NCBI GenBank assembly: GCA_019510335.1
Contig: JAEKKO010000088.1
Span: 1 to 38,654, forward strand
DNA from: Novosphingobium sp.
GTDB taxonomy: Bacteria > Pseudomonadota > Alphaproteobacteria > Sphingomonadales > Sphingomonadaceae
Direction: 5' to 3'
Length of the DNA: 38,654 bases
Shown here: positions 27,307 through 36,027 of the stretch, one piece after another
How the letters are laid out: every line of letters starts with the position of its first letter
Position numbering within the stretch: position 1 is the first letter of the stretch
Notes under the pieces: model-generated
What the model was told of the DNA's origin: nothing
Database searches by the model: none
The model's input: the letters and a program-made list of their open reading frames with translations, nothing else
Made by a program: the position numbers and the translations under genes

Positions 27307-28218
27307 ATGGCATTGCTCGCGGTCACCGGCGCGACCGGGTTCGTCGGGCAGGCGCTGCTCGACCGTGCCGAGGAAGCCGGCAGCGAGGTGCGGGCGCTGG
27401 CGCGGCGGCCGCAGCCGGCGCGGCGCGGGGTCGAATGGATCGCCGGCGATCTCGGCGACCGCGCGGCACTCGCGCGGCTGGTCGCCGGGTGCGAAGCGGT
27501 GCTGCACGTCGCTGGGGTGGTCAACGCGCCCGATGCGGCCAGTTTCGAGCAGGGCAACGTCGCCGGGACGTTGGCGACGATCGAGGCGGCGCGCGCCGCC
27601 GGCGTGCCGCGGTTGGTGTTCGTGTCCTCGCTGGCGGCGCGCGAGCCGGGGCTGTCGGCTTATGGCGCCTCGAAGGCGCGGGCGGAGAAGCTGGTCCGCG
27701 CCAGCGGCCTGGAATGGACGATCGTCCGCCCCCCGGCGGTTTACGGCCCGCGCGACCGCGACATGCTCGAGTTGTTCCGCGCGGCCAAGTGGGGCATCGT
27801 CCCGACGCCCGAGGCCGGGCGTGCCTCGGTGATTCACGTCGACGATCTTGCTCGGCTGCTGCTCGCGCTGGTCCCTGGCGGAGAAGACATCGGCCACCGC
27901 GCATTCGAGCCCGACGACGGCCGGGCCGGCGGGTGGACCCATCACGAGCTCGCGCGGGCGATCGGCTGGGCGGTCGGGCGGCGGCCGTGGGTGCCGCGGC
28001 TGTCCCGCCGCACCCTCGAGTTCGCGGCGCGCGCCGACGGGGCGTTGCGCGGCCCGCGCGCCCGGCTGACGCTCGACCGGGTCGGTTATCTTAGCCATCC
28101 GGACTGGGCGGTCAGTGAAGGCGCGCGCGTGCCTCCGTGGTTGTGGCGGCCGGCGATCCCGACGCGCGACGGGCTCAAGGCGACGGCGAAGTGGTACCGC
28201 GAGCAGCGCTGGCTGTGA
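27307..28218 (+). CDS. NAD(P)-dependent epimerase/dehydratase-like protein
   Basis: A 303-residue extended short-chain dehydrogenase/reductase. The nucleotide-binding motif GATGFVG sits at residues 8-14, the catalytic YxxxK as YGASK at 119-123 with an upstream VFVSSLAA serine, and RPPAVYGPRDRDM follows. This set is typical of epimerase-like enzymes that act on lipid- or sugar-linked substrates, but the substrate cannot be read from sequence. The ATG immediately follows the proB TAA (no gap), implying cotranscription with obgE and proB. No in-frame defects are visible. Confidence 0.85.
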   Translation: MALLAVTGATGFVGQALLDRAEEAGSEVRALARRPQPARRGVEWIAGDLGDRAALARLVAGCEAVLHVAGVVNAPDAASFEQGNVAGTLATIEAARAAGVPRLVFVSSLAAREPGLSAYGASKARAEKLVRASGLEWTIVRPPAVYGPRDRDMLELFRAAKWGIVPTPEAGRASVIHVDDLARLLLALVPGGEDIGHRAFEPDDGRAGGWTHHELARAIGWAVGRRPWVPRLSRRTLEFAARADGALRGPRARLTLDRVGYLSHPDWAVSEGARVPPWLWRPAIPTRDGLKATAKWYREQRWL

Positions 28219-28445
28219 CCGCTGAGGCGCTCGCGATCGCGGTTCGGCTGCGGGGTGTTGCACAAAAGCCCGTCAGGAAGGGTCGTTCGGCCTGCCCCGT
28301 GCGCGCGCCATAACATTGCTTGACAGCGGCTTAGTCGCAATGAATGTGGCGCCCGATCGGCCCCTCGGTTTTTTACGCAACTGCGGGGCACAAAGGGGCA
28401 ACAATGGCCCGGCCACGAGCCGGCGCCGCGTCCAGGGAGTACACA
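28219..28445. promoter_or_regulatory. Intergenic region with TTGACA upstream of the TonB-dependent receptor
   Basis: A 227-base gap contains a perfect -35-like TTGACA at 28320-28325; the sequence 17 bases on (AATGTG) is only a poor -10 match. A CGGTTTTTT stretch near 28367 lacks a good stem. I see no gene here. Confidence 0.3.
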
Positions 28446-31016
28446 ATGACCGGCCTTTCCCGCACCCATCTGGCGTGGACCGCTTCCGCGCTCGCGCTGA
28501 GCATCGGCGCCCCCGCTTTCGCGCAGGACGCGACCCGGGCGACCGCCACCGCGACGAGCACGGCGCAGCAGCCGTCCGGCAATGCCGACACCAGCATCAA
28601 TCCCGGCGACATCGTCGTCACCGCCCAGCGTGTCGAGCAGCGGCTGCAGGACGTGCCGATCTCGATCACGGTGTTCAACCAGGAGCAGATCAACCAGCGC
28701 AACATCGTCAATGCGACGGACCTGGCGACATACACCCCATCGCTTTCGGTCAACAATCGGTTCGGCCCGGAGAAGTCCTCGTTCGTCATCCGCGGCTTCG
28801 TCCAGGACCTTGCGACGCAGCCGTCGGTCGGCGTCTATTTCGCCGACGTCGTCGCGCCGCGCTCGGGCGGCTCGACCACTTCCGGCAACGGCGTCGGCGT
28901 CGGGCAGCTGTTCGACTTGCAGAACGTCCAGGTCCTGAAGGGCCCGCAGGGCACCCTGTTCGGCCGCAACACGACCGGCGGCGCGGTGCTGCTGGTGCCC
29001 AAGAAGCCGACCGATCGCTTCGAGGGCTACATCGAGGACTCGCTCGGCAGCTATAACATGCGCCGGGTCCAGGCGGTGGTGAACGTGCCGCTCGCCGACA
29101 CCTTCCGGGTGCGCCTCGGCGTCGACCGGATGAGCCGCGACGGTTACCTGATCAACCACGGGCTGGGGCCCAACCGCCTGGGCGACGTCAACTACTGGAC
29201 GGCGCGGATGAGCGTCGTCGGCGAGCTTACGCCGACGCTCGAGAGCTACACGATGGCGACTTGGACCAAGTCGCACAACAACGGCATCACCTTGCGCCTG
29301 CTCGGCTGCAACCGCACGCCGCCCGCGAGCATCGCTGCGAACGCCACGCTGGCCTGCGCGCAGTTCGACCGGCAGAACGCTCGGGGTGACGGACCGTGGG
29401 ACATCGAAAACGCCGAGCCGGATCCGACAGTCCAGATGGAAACCTGGCAGGTGATCAACACGACCACGTGGAAGGCGACGCCGACGCTGACGGTCAAGAA
29501 CATCGCCAGCTATGGCGAGTTCCGCGAGACCACACGCATGGACTTGCAGGGCGACTTCCTGCTGCAACCGAACGGAACGCTCGCGCGTGCGCTGATCCGC
29601 CTCAACAATACGCCCAACTACAACAACGCGAGCCAGTCGACTTATACCGACGAGCTGCAGATCCAGGGACGCTCGAGCGATGACCGCCTCACTTGGCAGG
29701 CGGGCGCCTATTTCGAAAACAGCGACCCGATCGGCTTCACTTCACAATCGACGGGGATTGGTTTGAACTGTCCCAACCTCCAGGCCCTGCAGTGCAACGC
29801 CGCTCCCGGCCTGTTCCTGGGCTCGGCGGTCGGGACGGTCTTCACCAGCACCGTTTCGCGTCCGTTCCAGAAGACCTGGTTCCGCGACCGCGGGCTCTAT
29901 GGCCAGGCAACCTACAAGATCACCGACCAGCTCTCGCTCACGGGCGGCATCCGCTACACTTGGGACCGGATGACCCACCAGTACGACGGCGAGGCGATCG
30001 CCTTCCCGGCGACCAACACTCCGCTGTACTTCTGCAGCAACACGGTACGGGTCCGCTATCCGGCCGGAACGCCGTCGCCGGTCAATCCCACACTCACGTT
30101 CCCGGTGGTCACCTCGCCATTCGGGCACGACGCTTGCGCCGTGACCTTCAGCGCCAAGTCGTCGAAGCCGACCTGGCTGCTCGACATCGACTACAAGCCG
30201 ACGCCGGACACCCTGATTTATGCGAAGTGGGCGCGCGGCTATCGCGCCGGCGGCGCGACGTCGGCCAACATCTATTTCGAGACCTGGCAGCCGGAAAAGG
30301 TCGACACGTACGAAATCGGCGCGAAGGCGACCCTGCGCGGCGGTTCCGTCAACGGCTACTTCAACGTCGCCGGGTTCTACAACGACTTCCGCAACCAGCA
30401 GATCCAGGCGTCGCTCATCCGCGCTGCGACAAGCCCGCTGCTCGGCGGCAGCGCCATCATCAACGCCGGCAAGTCGCGCATCTGGGGCATCGAGGTCGAC
30501 AGCGCGCTGACCCTGCTCAACATCTTCCGCCTGGAAGGCGGCTATACCTACCTCAATACCAAGCTCCTCAGCCTCGACCCGAGCAGGTTCGTCCTCACGC
30601 CCGAGCAGCAGCTGGTGTGGTCGGCGGTGATTCCCACCGCCACGGCCGGGGGCCCGCTGGCGTTCTCGCCCAAGCACCGGCTGTCGCTGACCGGCACGGT
30701 GATGCTCCCGCTCGATCCGTCGATCGGTAAGATCTCGTTCGGCGCGACTTACGTCCACACCGCGAGCTTCATTGGCAACCGGGCGACGGCGCCGCAGTTC
30801 CAGGTCATGCCGGCCCAGAACCTTGTAAACCTGCAGGCGAGCTGGAACGACATCGTCGGGTACCCGGTCGACCTGTCGTTCTTCATGACGAACGTCGGCA
30901 ACAAGGCTTACCCGATGTCGGTGGCGCCTGCGTGGAACTCGTACGGGTTCGAAACCGCGGTGATGAACGAGCCGCGGATGTGGGGCTTCCGGCTGCGATA
31001 CCGCTTCGGCTCCTGA
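28446..31016 (+). CDS. TonB-dependent outer-membrane receptor
   Basis: An 856-residue outer-membrane transporter driven by TonB. The signal peptide ends near PAFA-QD. After a low-complexity segment the TonB box/plug begins at DIVVTAQRVEQRLQDVPISITV, with ATDLATYTPSLSVNNRFG, FVIRGF, and VQVLKGPQGTLFGRNTTGGAV closing the plug. The remainder alternates aromatic beta strands and loops, ending with RLRYRFGS instead of a terminal Phe. The plug type is that of the large sphingomonad receptor group for siderophores, vitamins, glycans or aromatics; the ligand cannot be assigned. The ATG at 28446 follows GGGAG. Confidence 0.93.
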   Translation: MTGLSRTHLAWTASALALSIGAPAFAQDATRATATATSTAQQPSGNADTSINPGDIVVTAQRVEQRLQDVPISITVFNQEQINQRNIVNATDLATYTPSLSVNNRFGPEKSSFVIRGFVQDLATQPSVGVYFADVVAPRSGGSTTSGNGVGVGQLFDLQNVQVLKGPQGTLFGRNTTGGAVLLVPKKPTDRFEGYIEDSLGSYNMRRVQAVVNVPLADTFRVRLGVDRMSRDGYLINHGLGPNRLGDVNYWTARMSVVGELTPTLESYTMATWTKSHNNGITLRLLGCNRTPPASIAANATLACAQFDRQNARGDGPWDIENAEPDPTVQMETWQVINTTTWKATPTLTVKNIASYGEFRETTRMDLQGDFLLQPNGTLARALIRLNNTPNYNNASQSTYTDELQIQGRSSDDRLTWQAGAYFENSDPIGFTSQSTGIGLNCPNLQALQCNAAPGLFLGSAVGTVFTSTVSRPFQKTWFRDRGLYGQATYKITDQLSLTGGIRYTWDRMTHQYDGEAIAFPATNTPLYFCSNTVRVRYPAGTPSPVNPTLTFPVVTSPFGHDACAVTFSAKSSKPTWLLDIDYKPTPDTLIYAKWARGYRAGGATSANIYFETWQPEKVDTYEIGAKATLRGGSVNGYFNVAGFYNDFRNQQIQASLIRAATSPLLGGSAIINAGKSRIWGIEVDSALTLLNIFRLEGGYTYLNTKLLSLDPSRFVLTPEQQLVWSAVIPTATAGGPLAFSPKHRLSLTGTVMLPLDPSIGKISFGATYVHTASFIGNRATAPQFQVMPAQNLVNLQASWNDIVGYPVDLSFFMTNVGNKAYPMSVAPAWNSYGFETAVMNEPRMWGFRLRYRFGS

Positions 31017-31038
31017 CGCCGAGGCCAACCAATCGGAG

Positions 31039-31077
31039 CGGCGGCGCGGGCGCGGGTCCGTGCCGCCGTTTCCATTT
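31039..31077 (+). terminator. Possible terminator after the receptor gene
   Basis: CGGCGGC (31039-31045) pairs with GCCGCCG (31062-31068), followed by TTTCCATTT. The 16-base loop and interrupted T-run make this a moderate candidate. Confidence 0.4.
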
Positions 31078-31188
31078 CAGGCCGAGGGCGCTGCGGCGAT
31101 GATTCGCGGGGTGGTTGCGGATTAGCCGCCACGCCCGTGCCGTTCCGCGCTAACCGGTCGCAAGGCTCACACCGGAGATGGCAAAGCG

Positions 31189-32214
31189 GTGACTCAGCTT
31201 CGCACCAGCGCCAAGTTCGACATGCGCGCGCCGGATTTCGGCGCGCCGCTGCCGACGCTTTATGGCGCCGCGCTAGAGATGGTGGCATTCCTCGATCGGA
31301 TCGGGATCGGCTCGATCAACCTGATGGAGCACCACGGCTTCCCCGACAATTACCTGCCGACCCCGTTCGTCATGGGCGGGGGCGTCGCCGCGGTCACCCG
31401 GCGCTGCCGGATCAGTCTTGGCGCGGTGGTCCTGCCGCTGCACGATCCGGTCAAGATCGCCGAGCAGATCGGCGTGCTCGACGTGATGTCGAACGGGCGG
31501 CTCGAGGTGATCATCGGCGCCGGCTACGTCACCTCCGAGTTCACTCGCTTCGGCGTGTCGCTGAAGGACCGCGGCCGGCTGCTCGACGAAGGTCTCGAGA
31601 TTATCCTCCGCGCGCTTCACGGCGAGCGCACCGGGCCGGGCGGGCGCGACATTTTCGTCCGGCCACTGCCGCTGCAAGCGCCTGAGGCGATCCTGCGGGT
31701 TGGCGGCGGGGTCGAGGCGTCGGCAAAGCGGGCGGCGCGGCTGGGGCTCGGCTTCGCGCCGATGACCCGCGGCCTATTCGCGCTGTATGACGCCGAATGC
31801 CGCCGCCACGGCCGCGAGCCGGGGGTCAAGACCGGCCCGAGCGGGTTCGGCGACATCCACCTCTCGCACGATCCCGAGGCGACCTGGGCGAAGGTGCTGC
31901 CCTACCTCAAGCACTCGGTCGCCGATTATGCGCGCATCGCCGAGGAATCCGGCGCCGACTCGCCGTTCCGCGGCCTCCTCGCCGACGACCAGGCGCTGCG
32001 GGCCAGCGGCATGTTCCACGTGATGACGCCCGAGGAGGTGCTCGAGACGGCCAAGCAAATCGACGCGTACGGATCGATGACGTTCATGCCGCTGATCGGC
32101 GGGATGCCGCCCGAGCTCGGGTGGGAAAGCCTCGAGCTGCTCGAACAAATCATGCCGCAACTCCGCGCGATCGAACCGGCTCCGGGAAACGAAGCCGAGG
32201 GACGTGCGGCCTGA
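31189..32214 (+). CDS. LLM-class flavin-dependent oxidoreductase (luciferase-like)
   Basis: A 341-residue TIM-barrel flavoprotein of the bacterial luciferase-like monooxygenase class. Recognisable are the N-terminal MEHHGFPDNYLPTP (the family EHH), ISLGAVVLPLHDPVKIAEQ, LDVMSNGRLEVIIGAGYV and RLLDEGLEIILRAL. Such enzymes use reduced flavin (FMNH2 or F420H2) to oxidise varied organic substrates; this organism most likely uses FMN. The GTG at 31189 has a weak GGAG about 12 bases upstream, and no better in-frame start is seen. It sits 172 bases after a TonB-dependent receptor, which may supply its substrate, but that link is inferred from position only. Confidence 0.85.
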   Translation: MTQLRTSAKFDMRAPDFGAPLPTLYGAALEMVAFLDRIGIGSINLMEHHGFPDNYLPTPFVMGGGVAAVTRRCRISLGAVVLPLHDPVKIAEQIGVLDVMSNGRLEVIIGAGYVTSEFTRFGVSLKDRGRLLDEGLEIILRALHGERTGPGGRDIFVRPLPLQAPEAILRVGGGVEASAKRAARLGLGFAPMTRGLFALYDAECRRHGREPGVKTGPSGFGDIHLSHDPEATWAKVLPYLKHSVADYARIAEESGADSPFRGLLADDQALRASGMFHVMTPEEVLETAKQIDAYGSMTFMPLIGGMPPELGWESLELLEQIMPQLRAIEPAPGNEAEGRAA

Positions 32215-32228
32215 CCAATATAATTGGT
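32214..32228. repeat. AT-rich perfect palindrome after the flavin oxidoreductase gene
   Basis: ACCAAT-ATA-ATTGGT at 32214-32228 is a perfect inverted repeat in a very GC-rich context, starting at the last base of the stop codon. It may be an operator for the downstream small gene; no T-run makes a terminator unlikely. Confidence 0.4.
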
Positions 32229-32289
32229 AATCCGAACGATTGCTGGTATGGGCGCCGGCGACGGGGATCATCTGAAAGGAACTTGGACT

Positions 32290-32604
32290 ATGAAGAAATT
32301 CGTGCTTGCCGCTGCCGCCGCCGTGCTCGTGCCGGCGTTTGCCGTACCCGCCCTCGCCGCCGACGCGCCGGCCGCCGCGCCGACGGTGCTGAGCACTGCC
32401 GACACCAAGCTCGGCGACCTGCTCGACAATCCCGCCGCCAAGGCGATTCTGACCAAGTACATCTCCGAGATGATCAGCAATCCGCAGATCGATCAGGCCC
32501 GCGGGATGACGCTCAAGCAGCTCCAGGGCTACGCGGCGGACGCGCTGCCCGACCTGACGCTCGCCAAGATCGACGCTGAGCTGGCCAAGCTCCCGGCGAA
32601 GTAA
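32290..32604 (+). CDS. Small secreted protein, function unknown
   Basis: A 104-residue protein with a clear signal peptide (MKKFVLAAAAAVLVPAFAV, cleavage near ALA-A), leaving a mature helical protein of about 80 residues. The mature part begins with an Ala/Pro segment, then STADTKLGDLLDNPAAKAIL, a conserved-looking IDQARGMTLKQLQGYA and a C-terminal LAKIDAELAKLPAK. I do not recognise a named domain. The ATG follows AAAGGAAC. An intrinsic terminator 33 bases downstream of the stop suggests it is the last gene of its transcript. Base composition matches the surroundings. Confidence 0.75.
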   Translation: MKKFVLAAAAAVLVPAFAVPALAADAPAAAPTVLSTADTKLGDLLDNPAAKAILTKYISEMISNPQIDQARGMTLKQLQGYAADALPDLTLAKIDAELAKLPAK

Positions 32605-32636
32605 GCCGTTCGGCCGGCGCCTACGCCGACCGCCGA

Positions 32637-32665
32637 AGGGCGCCCCGTTCGGGGCGCCCTTTTTG
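32637..32665 (+). terminator. Rho-independent terminator after the small secreted protein
   Basis: AGGGCGCCCC (32637-32646) and GGGGCGCCCT (32651-32660) form a perfect 10-bp stem around GTTC, followed by TTTTTG. This is a strong intrinsic terminator. Confidence 0.93.
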
Positions 32666-32744
32666 TTGTGCGGAAGCCGCGGGAACGGCCGCCAGCGTCC
32701 GCGCGTTCGCACTCCAACCCCGAACGGGAGCACACAGACGGCGA

Positions 32745-33491
32745 ATGGATGACGCGCGCGCGAGAGCCGAGCTGGCGCCGTCGCGCCGCGCGCGGGCAGG
32801 GGCGTTCGTCGCCGTCGCGCTGCTGCACGTGGTTGCGCTGATGGTGCTGATCCGCGCGTTCGAGCCAGAGCTGGGTCGCCAGGCGGCTCGCGCCGCACTG
32901 TCGGCTTTTACCGTCACCGTCACGCCGCCGCGGCCGAGCCCCACTCCGACCCCGAAGCCGGTCCCGCCGCTACACCCACGTGCCGCCAATGCCGGGCAGC
33001 CCCGCGCGAGCGGCAGCAAAGCCCAGCCGCAAGAAGTCGTTGCGCCCACACCCCCCGTGATCATTGCAACGACGCGGGCGCCGGCGACGACCGGCGGCGG
33101 CTTTGCGCTCAGCTCGGGGGCGCAGCAGAGCGGAAAAGGGACCGGCGCCGGAGCCGCCGGGACTGGCCCCGGTGCCGGTGGAAGTGGCTCCGGCACCGGG
33201 GGCGGGGCCGTGACGAAGCCGCTCAAGATCGCCGGCGAGATCAATTCGGCGCGCGATTATCCGAGTGAAACCCGAGACTTGCGAATCGGCGATTTCGTCA
33301 TAATCTATCTCACCGTCGGGACCGATGGCCGCGCGCACGATTGCCGAGTCGTTCGGCCGAGCCGCGATCCGCGTTCCGATGCGATCACCTGCCGCCTGGC
33401 AGTCGACCGCTTCCGTTTCGAGCCGGCGACCGATTTCCATGGCAATGCGGTGGAATCGGCCTACGGCTGGCGACAGCGCTGGTTCTATTGA
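32745..33491 (+). CDS. TonB-like energy transducer
   Basis: A 248-residue protein with TonB architecture. A short basic cytoplasmic N-terminus is followed by one membrane anchor at about residues 21-37 (VAVALLHVVALMVLIRAF). A Pro/Thr-rich periplasmic spacer (RPSPTPTPKPVPP) and a long Gly/Ser-rich stretch come next, then a C-terminal TonB-like domain (GDFVIIYLTVGTDGRAHDCRVVRPSRD ... RFRFEPATDFHGN split by polar loops). TonB couples proton-motive force via ExbB/ExbD to outer-membrane receptors such as the one 1.7 kb upstream; exbB/exbD are not in the window. The ATG at 32745 is chosen because it gives the normal N-in anchor. Confidence 0.8.
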   Translation: MDDARARAELAPSRRARAGAFVAVALLHVVALMVLIRAFEPELGRQAARAALSAFTVTVTPPRPSPTPTPKPVPPLHPRAANAGQPRASGSKAQPQEVVAPTPPVIIATTRAPATTGGGFALSSGAQQSGKGTGAGAAGTGPGAGGSGSGTGGGAVTKPLKIAGEINSARDYPSETRDLRIGDFVIIYLTVGTDGRAHDCRVVRPSRDPRSDAITCRLAVDRFRFEPATDFHGNAVESAYGWRQRWFY

Positions 33492-33604
33492 GCAGTTGCA
33501 ACAATTGCTTGTTCGCAATTGCAGAAGTCCTGCCGCTGCAAACGGTGAAACGTGTATAGTTTACGCCCGAAATCCGGGCACGTGCCTGTATGTCGTGATG
33601 CAGC

Positions 33605-33629
33605 GGAACTGCCCTTCTGAACGAACGTT
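33605..33629 (+). promoter_or_regulatory. EcfG-type general-stress promoter upstream of the glycosyltransferase gene
   Basis: GGAAC at 33605-33609 and CGTT at 33626-33629 are separated by exactly 16 bases, matching the alphaproteobacterial sigma-EcfG consensus GGAAC-N16/17-CGTT. The expected transcript start, about 7 bases after CGTT, would leave a leader of about 40 bases before the ATG at 33676. The upstream part of this 184-base gap also has the palindrome GCAATTGC near 33519. Confidence 0.65.
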
Positions 33630-33675
33630 AAGGAAATCAAAGCCGAGCTCCAGCAACAGAACTGCGACCCCTTAG

Positions 33676-36027
33676 ATGAGCCAGGAAGATTGCTTGAATC
33701 CCGCGCGGCCGGCGCCGCCAGGCACCGCGCAAGTCATAACCATCCGTCCTCCGCTCGCGTCGGCCGACCGCCCGCGCCACGTCGCCCTGATCGGTACGTT
33801 TGCCCCGCGCCCGTGCGGCATCGCCACGTTCACGACCGACATCTACGAGCAGCTCGGGCGCTTCCACCCCGAGATCCGCTTCGACGTCTACGCGCTGGAA
33901 AACCGCGCGGACCGCGCCGTCGACGAGCGGGTCACGCAAGTCATTCACGCCGACCGTCGCGAGGATTACGTCCGCGCCGCCCAGCGGATCAATACCTCGG
34001 GGGTCGAGGCAGTGTGGCTGCAGCACGAATACGGCATCTTCGGCGGCAATGAGGGTGCCTACGTGCTCGACTTCGTCGACCGGCTCGCGCCACCCCTGGT
34101 CCTCACGCTGCACACCGTCATCGGGCAACCGTCGCCGCTGCAGCGATCGATCCTCGAGCACCTGATCGAGCGCGCGTCGCGGATCATGGTGATGTCCGAG
34201 CATGGTCGCAGGCTGCTGATCGACATGTACGGCGCGCCCGCCGAGATCATCGAGGTTGTCGCCCACGGCGCTCCCGATCGGCCATTCGGGCGGACCGAGC
34301 AATTCAAGCAAGCCCTCGGATTCGCGGGCAAGAACGTGCTGATGACATTCGGTCTGCTCGGGCCCGGCAAGGGCCTGGAAAAGGCGATCGAGGCCCTGCC
34401 GGCGATCGTCGCGGCCCAGCCGGACACCGTTTATCGGATCGTCGGTGCGACTCACCCGAACCTGGTCGCCCTCGAAGGGGAGCGGTACCGGGAAGGCCTG
34501 CAGGAGCTCGCCGCCCGAATTGGTGTCGCCGAGCACATCGCGTGGGACAACCGTTTCCTCGAGACGGACGAGCTTCTCGACCAGATCGAGGCCTGCGACA
34601 TCTACCTGACACCCTACCTCAATCTGCAGCAGTCGACCTCGGGCACGCTGAGCTACGCGGTTGCGCTGGGGAAAGCGGTCGTCGCGACTCCGTACATCCA
34701 CGCGCGCGAGCTGCTCGGCGACGGTACGGGGAAACTGATCGAGCGGAAATCGAGCACTGCGATCGCCGAATCCGTCAATCAGCTGCTCGGCGATCCGGCC
34801 GCGCTGACGAGGATGCAGCGGCGTGCTTACGCGAAAGGCCGGACGACGATCTGGCCGCGCTTTGCCGATGCCACCGCCGCGCTGCTCCGGCGGGCCGTGG
34901 CTCCGGCGCCGCAGCACGTGCCGCTGTTCGCCACCCCTCCGCTGGAAGCGGTTCTGGCGATGAGCGACGGTACTGGAATGCTCCAGCACTCGATCGGAAT
35001 CGTACCCGACCGGCGCCACGGTTACTGCCTCGACGATAATGCCCGCGCGCTGATGCTGATGAACGTGGCCGAGCGCGTTCCGGACGCCGAGCGGGCGCGG
35101 TGGCAAGGGGTCTACGCCTCGTTCATCCAGCACGCCTGGAACCCCGATCACCGCCGCTTCCGCAACTTCATGGCGTTCGATCGGAGCTGGTGCGAGGAAC
35201 TCGGCTCGGAAGATTCCAACGGGCGGGCGCTGTGGGCGCTCGGCCAGACGGTCGAGTGCGCGGCCGATCCCGACTTGCGACAGTGGGCGCTGCGCTGGTT
35301 CGACATCGCCCACTGCTCGTTCGAGGAGACCGCGTGGCCCCGTTCGCTGGCCCTGGCGATGCTGGGGGCCTGCGCCTTGCTGCGGGCGCAGCCCGACCAC
35401 GCGGGCGCTCGGGCCCTGGTCACCCGCGGCGCCGAAGTGCTCGGCTGGTTGCTGGCCGAAGCGCGGCGGCCCGATTGGGCATGGTTCGAAGCCGTGCTGG
35501 GCTACGACAATCCGCGCTTGTGCCAAGCGCTGATCGAGGCGGGCGAGGCGATGGATCGCGGCGATTGGACCGCGGAGGGGCTCGAGACGCTCGAGTGGAT
35601 CGCCGCGCAACAAGTTTCGGTTAGCGGGCACTTCCGCCCGATCGGGTCCGAGACCTTTCACAAGCCGCATACTTCGCTGCCGTTCGACCAGCAGCCGCTC
35701 GAGGCGCAGGCCGCGGTCGAGGCCGCCGCCAGCGCCTGGCGAGCGACCGGCGAGGCGCGCTGGTTCGAGCACGCGCGGACTGCGTATGCATGGTACTTCG
35801 GCGCGAACGACCGCGGAGCTGTCCTGGTCGATCTCGCCACTGGCCGCTGCCGCGACGGGATCACCCCACGCGGTGTCAACGAGAATTGCGGTGCAGAGTC
35901 GATCCTCGCGTTTCAGCTGGCCCATTATTCCATGCTAGCGCTCGCCCGCGCCCAGGCGGGTGATTCGACGGGAGACGGTCTTGAACAAGCACAGCGCCAC
36001 GTCCCCCAACCCGCTGCGCATTCTTGA
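33676..36027 (+). CDS. Glycosyltransferase family 4-like protein fused to a C-terminal alpha-barrel-like domain
   Basis: A 783-residue cytoplasmic two-domain protein. Residues about 30-400 form a GT-B glycosyltransferase: N-terminal LIGTFAPRPCGIATFTTD, HEYGIFGG, donor-site GLLGPGKGLEKAI at 226-238, and CDIYLTPYLNLQQSTSGTLSYA followed by GKAVVATPYIHARELL. Residues about 420-770 are Trp- and Ala-rich helices with a CLDDNARALMLMN motif (D453, D454, N455), GSEDSNGRALWALG and PFDQQPLEAQAAVEAA, suggestive of an (alpha/alpha) barrel as in glycan-processing proteins. Donor, acceptor and the role of the second domain are unknown. A TTG at 33694 after AGGAAG is an alternative start. The 3' end overlaps the GH130 gene. 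Confidence 0.85.
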   Translation: MSQEDCLNPARPAPPGTAQVITIRPPLASADRPRHVALIGTFAPRPCGIATFTTDIYEQLGRFHPEIRFDVYALENRADRAVDERVTQVIHADRREDYVRAAQRINTSGVEAVWLQHEYGIFGGNEGAYVLDFVDRLAPPLVLTLHTVIGQPSPLQRSILEHLIERASRIMVMSEHGRRLLIDMYGAPAEIIEVVAHGAPDRPFGRTEQFKQALGFAGKNVLMTFGLLGPGKGLEKAIEALPAIVAAQPDTVYRIVGATHPNLVALEGERYREGLQELAARIGVAEHIAWDNRFLETDELLDQIEACDIYLTPYLNLQQSTSGTLSYAVALGKAVVATPYIHARELLGDGTGKLIERKSSTAIAESVNQLLGDPAALTRMQRRAYAKGRTTIWPRFADATAALLRRAVAPAPQHVPLFATPPLEAVLAMSDGTGMLQHSIGIVPDRRHGYCLDDNARALMLMNVAERVPDAERARWQGVYASFIQHAWNPDHRRFRNFMAFDRSWCEELGSEDSNGRALWALGQTVECAADPDLRQWALRWFDIAHCSFEETAWPRSLALAMLGACALLRAQPDHAGARALVTRGAEVLGWLLAEARRPDWAWFEAVLGYDNPRLCQALIEAGEAMDRGDWTAEGLETLEWIAAQQVSVSGHFRPIGSETFHKPHTSLPFDQQPLEAQAAVEAAASAWRATGEARWFEHARTAYAWYFGANDRGAVLVDLATGRCRDGITPRGVNENCGAESILAFQLAHYSMLALARAQAGDSTGDGLEQAQRHVPQPAAHS

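Noticed and set aside
27307-28218. Assignment of the epimerase-like gene to sphingolipid synthesis (ketosphinganine reductase).
   Set aside because: No serine palmitoyltransferase or acyl carrier protein gene is in the window, and the motifs do not fix the substrate.
33637-35925. A 762-codon open frame on the minus strand opposite the glycosyltransferase gene, and similar long antisense frames (for example 2195-4018 and 26284-28263).
   Set aside because: They mirror the third-position G/C bias of the sense genes, have no recognisable domains, and are Arg/Asp/Gln-rich in the manner of GC-rich shadow frames.
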